Positions 19,009-23,406 of a stretch of DNA of 23,406 nucleotides are shown in pieces. Location: positions 1-23,406 of the forward strand of contig JAHDBZ010000016.1 in assembly GCA_020630245.1 (NCBI GenBank). Reading direction: 5' to 3'. Under the pieces are notes generated by a model that made no database searches, was not told the origin of the DNA, and was given only the letters and a program-made list of their open reading frames with translations. A program made the translations under genes and the position numbers. Source of the stretch: Candidatus Altimarinota bacterium (GTDB lineage Bacteria; Patescibacteriota; Gracilibacteria; UBA4473). Within the stretch, counting starts at the first letter, position 1. Each line of letters opens with the position of its first letter.

Positions 19009-20996
19009 TAGAGATACTTTTCCTCACGTTTAAATGGCTTGAACTTAACTCCCCCACCTTCGTAGAACTTACCGAAGAACTCGATGAACTGGAGACGTCC
19101 CGAGTGGATAAAGGCTCCTAGCAGTGAAAGACCGAAGTTGAGCGTGTGACCAAAGATGATCACGATTACCCCGATGATCAAGCTCAAAATCCAGTGCGGC
19201 ATCATATCGCCAAGAATTCCAGCCGTCATATTCATCGCAAACCCGACGACTCCTGTCGCGAGCCCCAGGGCCATGATACGCGAGTAACTCAGGAGATCTG
19301 AGAGATAAGACGTGATGTTGTAGAGACCAAGGATCCCAAAGATAGGCTTGAGGAGCCAGTTCTTTTGATTTCGACTCTGCGTGATCATAAGGAGGACGGC
19401 CCCAACGATAGAAAGGTTCCCCATGAGTTTTTTATCAAGACCGATCAGATCAGCCAGCCCCCAGAGAGTAAGAGAAACCAGGAAGAAAGCCCAAGAAGCT
19501 GGATCACCAAGAGCTCCAACAATATCTCCGTTCTTCCAACGCTGGAAGAAATCGACTCCGAGACCAAAGAGAATCTGCACAAACCCAAGCGCTAGTGAGA
19601 CGGTTAGGAAAAGGATCGGACCAGAGCCACTCATTGGGTTTAGGAGTTGTCCGTAGAAGAATCCTTCACGACTCGGATCCGCTAATAGTGGAAACTGTTC
19701 TGGCGTCATACCGAAGTAACCTCCGAGGATCACTCCCCCGATCATCGCTGAGATACCACAGAAGAGGATCAGCAATAGACCATCACGAGCCGCGCGATTG
19801 AATTTCCCGAAGAGCAAGAAGTATGTAGATACAAAAGTAAGGATCGCTCCGTATCCCACATCTGAGAGACAAAGCCCAAAGAAGATAAAGAAGAAGAATG
19901 ACACAAATGGTGTCGGATCAAACTCGGTTGCTTTTGGCAGACCGTACATCTCGACGAGTGGCTCGTAGAAACGAACCCCCCATTTATTTTTGAGGTAGGT
20001 TGGCGCTTCTTCGCCTTCTTGTGGTTCAATTTCATCGATCGAGACTTCTCCAACAAAGGCATTTTTGACCCATTTTTTGAGATCTGGCATGGCTTTATTC
20101 ACCCCCCAGGCTTCGAAAGCAAAGACATGGTCTGACTGGAAGATGTCATGTTGCAGATCATTTTTCCGTTTTCTCCATGAGTTGAAATCAAAAAGAATTT
20201 TGAGATCTTCGACATGAACTGAAAGTTCTTTTACTTTTTCTTTAGACGTTTCGAGATCTGCTTGATGTTCCGTAAGTCGTCGTGCGAGAGATTTTTTGAC
20301 TTCGTGAATCGGTTGTCCGATAAAGTCTTTAAATCCGTTGGTCAGATCCATTTTTTCAAAACCGTATTCATTCAGCACTTCTCGTGCATCAGATTCGATT
20401 TTGCGCAGCACGGTAACTCGGTAATAGTGAGCGAGTTTTTCTCGACCGATCTGGTCGACGTCAACCAGGTTTGAGAGCTCAGACAGCGAACGTTCAAAAG
20501 CTTTCACTTGATCTGGTGTGACTTTACCAACCCAAGTCTTGGTCTGCTCAGTGTCGTACTCTGGTTGTAGTTCTGCCGAAAAATCGCTCAGCGTATCGAG
20601 GAACTTTTGTTGTTCTGGGATCTTATGGATTTCGTTCTCGAGACGCACGATGTGCCCTTCGAGTTCTTCACACTGGCTGATAATCGTTTCTGATGAACCA
20701 GAAAATTCTTTGAGTCGAGCTTTGGCGTCTTCTTCTGACATTACCAGTTTTCCACCCGAAAGCATTGATTCGATCTTTGATTTAGTCGGAGCGTATGGCT
20801 TGAGAAAATCAATCGCAAACTGGATCCGCGCGAGATCAAATACGCCGTAATGATCATCATAGTGCCCGGCTGAGGCAGCCGTGAGCTTGTCATTATGAGT
20901 GATCTCCATGACTCCGGCACGATGTAATTCCTGCATGAGGAGCTTGTAGTGTTTACGGAGACCGGTAACGCGGATTTTTTGTAGATCGGCTTTCAT
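18996..20996 (-). CDS. atpI: V/A-type ATPase subunit I (membrane stator, V-ATPase a homologue)
   Basis: 666 aa, full length. Residues 1-340 form the cytoplasmic arm with two long coiled coils (about 90-135 and 235-290). The membrane half begins near 360 with FVSFFFFIFFGLCLSDVGYG. LLSYSRIMALGLATG (568-582) carries Arg573, aligned with the essential arginine of the ion half-channels. GAFIHSGRLQFIEFFGKFYE (627-646) is the conserved last segment. With the K ring it forms the ion path. It is the second gene of the operon, 70 bases after H. There is no Shine-Dalgarno site; the sequence before the ATG is AATTAATAT. Confidence 0.95.
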   Translation of the reverse strand: MKADLQKIRVTGLRKHYKLLMQELHRAGVMEITHNDKLTAASAGHYDDHYGVFDLARIQFAIDFLKPYAPTKSKIESMLSGGKLVMSEEDAKARLKEFSGSSETIISQCEELEGHIVRLENEIHKIPEQQKFLDTLSDFSAELQPEYDTEQTKTWVGKVTPDQVKAFERSLSELSNLVDVDQIGREKLAHYYRVTVLRKIESDAREVLNEYGFEKMDLTNGFKDFIGQPIHEVKKSLARRLTEHQADLETSKEKVKELSVHVEDLKILFDFNSWRKRKNDLQHDIFQSDHVFAFEAWGVNKAMPDLKKWVKNAFVGEVSIDEIEPQEGEEAPTYLKNKWGVRFYEPLVEMYGLPKATEFDPTPFVSFFFFIFFGLCLSDVGYGAILTFVSTYFLLFGKFNRAARDGLLLILFCGISAMIGGVILGGYFGMTPEQFPLLADPSREGFFYGQLLNPMSGSGPILFLTVSLALGFVQILFGLGVDFFQRWKNGDIVGALGDPASWAFFLVSLTLWGLADLIGLDKKLMGNLSIVGAVLLMITQSRNQKNWLLKPIFGILGLYNITSYLSDLLSYSRIMALGLATGVVGFAMNMTAGILGDMMPHWILSLIIGVIVIIFGHTLNFGLSLLGAFIHSGRLQFIEFFGKFYEGGGVKFKPFKREEKYLYLDS

Positions 20997-21066
20997 ATAT
21001 TAATTTGTGAGTTTGCTAATTTGCTAAAGTGCTAATGAATGTTTAGCGCCCTAACGTGTAGATCTT

Positions 21067-21402
21067 CTAACCAAGCAGCTCGAGGAAATAAGTCTGAGCC
21101 AGTGGGATTTGTTTGTCTACCTTCCCAGCGGCATCTTTTTCGAGTTGTTTGACGCTTCGGTCGCCTTCTTCGATAGCAGACTCGTAAGATGCCCGCGCAT
21201 CAACTTGTTTTGATTTGAGCTTATCTTTGGCTTTTTCACGCGCTTTATCCAGCTTCGCTTCAAGTCCTTTTTGTAACTTTTGCTCGTAGGCAGTTAGCCC
21301 CTCAGCAATTTTCTTTTTCGCTTTGGCTAGCTTCTTCGCCGCCTCAGCTTCGGTTTTTTGGATCTGTGCCAAGAAATGATCGTCGGTATTAGCTTTTGAC
21401 AT
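21067..21402 (-). CDS. atpH: V/A-type ATPase subunit H (peripheral-stalk G homologue)
   Basis: 111 aa, almost entirely a Lys/Ala/Glu-rich helix (KTEAEAAKKLAKAKKKIAEG), as expected for the short partner that forms a right-handed coiled coil with subunit E. It is the first gene of the operon, upstream of I, the common place for this subunit. The assignment rests on position and coil character, since such sequences diverge freely. Eight C residues (complement of 21405-21412), in TATAACCCC, end 2 bases before the ATG. Confidence 0.82.
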   Translation of the reverse strand: MSKANTDDHFLAQIQKTEAEAAKKLAKAKKKIAEGLTAYEQKLQKGLEAKLDKAREKAKDKLKSKQVDARASYESAIEEGDRSVKQLEKDAAGKVDKQIPLAQTYFLELLG

Positions 21403-21532
21403 GTGGGGGGGGTTATAGTGCGTCTCAGAATCAAAGTTATTCCGGTCAGCCTTTAGGTTGTATGCCGTGCAGACCAGCCCAGGAGCATATAATTCACTGA
21501 AAGGACTTCGTCGTAACGGTATATCGCGCGAA

Positions 21533-21559
21533 TTTTTACCAATTGTCAGGGAATGTCAA
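21533..21559 (-). promoter_or_regulatory. Possible promoter of the ATPase operon
   Basis: On the minus strand a perfect TTGACA (21554-21559) is followed after 15 bases by TAAAAA (21533-21538). The spacing is short and the -10 box weak. The predicted leader of about 120 bases before H contains no structure that was recognised. The 188-base gap (21403-21590) holds nothing else identifiable. Confidence 0.4.
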
Positions 21560-21590
21560 TTCAAGTCTTGAAATTTGTTCTAACTGATTG

Positions 21591-23177
21591 CTAATCATCA
21601 AGCCGGCGCGTCATTGCTCTTCTGAGACTTGGAGTAATTTCCGGGCCAAAGTTCTCATTGTCGATAATAAAATCATGTGGTGGCGCAACCTGGATACCGA
21701 ATGCTCGTGGAGACCTAACTGGTCCAAAACGAAAAGTAGCGCCTGACTCAAGCCAATCTGCATTGCTACTAAGAGTTCCGTCTTCTAGTGAAGGCTTAAT
21801 ATTATAACGGGCAGTTCCATATATAATTCGCCCATAAAGATTTTCATCTTTTAACACTTTTATCTGAGCCCAAACTCCATCTTTACGAGTTTCTAAAATA
21901 TTGAGCTGTTCCCGTATCCAAGCTTCAACCTCTTGCGGAGATTTGACAACAGCAGACAACTCAAGATTGGAATTTATCACATGAAATTCTTCTGGGACAT
22001 CTTCATGGATTTCAATGCTTAGTTTGTAACCATAATGGTCAGTAAGATAACGAATTTCACCAGATGAAGAGACTCCTCCGTGTATCCCAACAGCTCCAGC
22101 CGAAGACTTCGTAAATACAAGTTCTCCAATTCGTATTGTTCCATCCGATTCTAAACCTAGATCTTTTAATTTTTTATCCATCGTCGCTTGTTTTGCTCTT
22201 TGTTCAGCAACTATGATCGCCTCTTTTTTCTTTCGAGCATCAATACTTTCTTTTTCGATCTCTAACCAATTCTCAAGCTCTTCAATGCTTCCCAACGAAT
22301 AATCTGTTTGCAGCGTCTCATTCTCTCCAAGAAAAATATTTGGGTGATCATATCGAATATGAATGTGCAATAAGTCCCCATTATACTCACCTTTCATGCC
22401 ATAGTTTGCGTCTTCCTTGAGCAATTCTTGATCTTCGAAAGCAACTGATTCATTCAGGCGTCGAAATTCGATTCCTTTAATATTGATGGGGAAATCCACT
22501 TTTCCATCTAGAGACTCAAATGTACTTTCAACCACATTTCGGATCTCTAGAACCCTCTCTAGACGAGTTTGATCACGTTGATCATTTGCCCAACGCTCCT
22601 GCGGCGAAGTCGTAATTTTGTCTATAAAAAACAATCCCACAGCTGCAGCAAGTCCTGCCTTTGTGAAATTAATTAAGGATGATTTTGCTAAAACCCAATT
22701 TACGGCCTTGTTCGTTTTTTTCTGTCTATTCAGTCTTCTTTCTAATTTAATATTTCTTTCTTTTAAACTGAGATTTTTTTTATCTTTTTCATGCAAAGCC
22801 CTTTCAAGTTCTATGTCTCCAGAACTGCCCAATCGACGGTAAAAATCTTGGAAAAAGAATTTATTAACCTCAAGTTCTTGTCTTGCCTTCTCTGCATTCT
22901 GAATCATTACCCCGGTGTCAAACGATCCTCCTCTCTTAGATTTAATCTGTATACCTTGTAGTGTAAGCTCCAGACGTAATTTTTGAAATTTACTTTGTGT
23001 GCTTTCAAAAGCATCTAACACATATTCTAGATTGTCTTCGTCCTGAAGATATTCTTGCATTTGTGCCATCATGGGAACATCTATAACCGGTTCTTCAAGG
23101 AAATTTGAAAATGCTTCTCCAATAAACGTCATAGTTTCTGTCTCTGCGAACTTAACACCGTTTCCTTCTTTTTCCAT
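21591..23177 (-). CDS. Coiled-coil single-pass membrane protein with duplicated domain, unknown function
   Basis: 528 aa, not recognised. Residues 1-120 are polar helix. About 122-160 is a strongly charged coiled coil (LKERNIKLERRLNRQKKTNK), followed by a TM helix near 169-187 (LINFTKAGLAAAVGLFFI). Two related alpha/beta units follow: 233-315 and 348-430. Each opens with IKGIEF or RIGELVF, has a strand pair of the HIHIRYD or LSIEIHED kind and ends in a helix (SIEELENWLEIEKESI and SPQEVEAWIREQLNIL). The last 90 residues are beta-rich. It is more AT-rich than the ATPase genes. It has its own promoter and starts at ATG 23177 with no Shine-Dalgarno site. Confidence 0.8.
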   Translation of the reverse strand: MEKEGNGVKFAETETMTFIGEAFSNFLEEPVIDVPMMAQMQEYLQDEDNLEYVLDAFESTQSKFQKLRLELTLQGIQIKSKRGGSFDTGVMIQNAEKARQELEVNKFFFQDFYRRLGSSGDIELERALHEKDKKNLSLKERNIKLERRLNRQKKTNKAVNWVLAKSSLINFTKAGLAAAVGLFFIDKITTSPQERWANDQRDQTRLERVLEIRNVVESTFESLDGKVDFPINIKGIEFRRLNESVAFEDQELLKEDANYGMKGEYNGDLLHIHIRYDHPNIFLGENETLQTDYSLGSIEELENWLEIEKESIDARKKKEAIIVAEQRAKQATMDKKLKDLGLESDGTIRIGELVFTKSSAGAVGIHGGVSSSGEIRYLTDHYGYKLSIEIHEDVPEEFHVINSNLELSAVVKSPQEVEAWIREQLNILETRKDGVWAQIKVLKDENLYGRIIYGTARYNIKPSLEDGTLSSNADWLESGATFRFGPVRSPRAFGIQVAPPHDFIIDNENFGPEITPSLRRAMTRRLDD

Positions 23178-23203
23178 AAAATATTAGCAAATCAATTAAG
23201 TGA

Positions 23204-23231
23204 CTTATATTTTATGTTTGCAATTTGTCAA
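23204..23231 (-). promoter_or_regulatory. Predicted promoter of the 528-aa protein gene
   Basis: A perfect TTGACA (23226-23231), a 16-base spacer and TATAAG (23204-23209) on the minus strand. The predicted start is near 23197, giving a leader of about 20 bases. Confidence 0.65.
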
Positions 23232-23236
23232 CCGTG

Positions 23237-23406
23237 CTACTCTAAGTGTAACAGCTCATCATATCGCTCGGCCAATCGATAAAGTCGGCCTAAGTATTTC
23301 TTGGTTCGAGCTGGTAAACGTTTGAGATGTGCCGCTTCACGAACTTGCTCTTCGATCAAGATCTGCATGACGCGAGCTGAAACTTCGAACTGGATGGCTT
23401 TTTTGA
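23237..23406 (-). CDS. 3' end of an unrecognised gene (runs off the window)
   Basis: An open frame enters from the right edge and ends at TAG (23237-23239), giving 55 residues that start KKAIQFEVSARVMQILIEEQ. They continue with a basic stretch (LKRLPARTKKYLGRLYRLAE) and end DELLHLE. It is predicted to be helical and basic. No family was recognised and the start lies outside the window. The frame is uninterrupted and stops cleanly just before the next gene's promoter, which supports it as real. Confidence 0.6.
   Translation of the reverse strand, partial: KKAIQFEVSARVMQILIEEQVREAAHLKRLPARTKKYLGRLYRLAERYDELLHLE

Noticed and set aside
1..23406. Genetic code 25 (TGA as glycine), as in Gracilibacteria/Absconditabacteria
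   Set aside because: Long genes, including one of 1067 codons, contain no in-frame TGA, and three genes end in TGA at sensible places. Standard code fits.
1..23406. Insertion sequences or transposases
   Set aside because: No transposase-like frame, DDE/HUH motif pattern or paired long terminal inverted repeats were found.

Overview
The window looks like a chromosomal segment from a Patescibacteria / Candidate Phyla Radiation (CPR) type bacterium, perhaps near Gracilibacteria/Peregrinibacteria. This is an inference. It rests on a short two-TM pilin-like protein typical of such genomes, a V/A-type ATPase, very large unrecognised helical proteins, and mostly Shine-Dalgarno-free starts. Base composition is moderate. 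The genetic code is standard (code 11): TGA ends three genes and long frames carry no internal TGA, so TGA is not a glycine codon here.

Layout. (1) 1-330: tRNA-Phe and tRNA-Val on the minus strand behind one promoter. (2) 327-2646: a secreted/membrane pilin-like protein (+), a low-molecular-weight phosphotyrosine phosphatase (-), and an overlapping minus-strand operon of AbrB/MazE-type antitoxin, Doc/Fic-type toxin and rsmG. The toxin-antitoxin promoter carries four GTATTAY boxes spaced exactly 11 bp apart. (3) 2778-15750: about 13 kb of plus-strand genes for large, mostly unrecognised proteins of 534, 445, 1067, 160, 762, 139 and 959 aa. Most have their own sigma70-like promoter with a very short leader. 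One carries a peptidoglycan-binding-like domain, and one has a Pro-rich stalk with five 11-residue repeats. The 762- and 959-aa proteins share two weak similarities in the same order. Four of the proteins share a short N-terminal motif that could be a sorting signal. This set is the best candidate for an undescribed system, probably at the cell envelope. (4) 15808-21402: a minus-strand V/A-type ATPase operon in the order H/G, I, (GNAT acetyltransferase), K, E, C, F. The catalytic and rotor genes A, B and D are not at this locus. The K subunit has a sodium-type ion-binding signature. (5) 21591-23406: an unrecognised coiled-coil membrane protein with an internal duplication, and the 3' end of a further unknown gene.

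The spaces between genes hold unusual imperfect repeats built from short recurring words (GCGAGAATGCTAGAA-like and AACATT/GTAAAATTG-like). They recur at distant loci, including inside the ATPase operon. The end of the F-subunit gene has a second, synonymously diverged copy of its last seven codons plus stop beyond a hairpin.

All family assignments were made by reading motifs, without database searches. Promoter and leader calls are sequence-based predictions.
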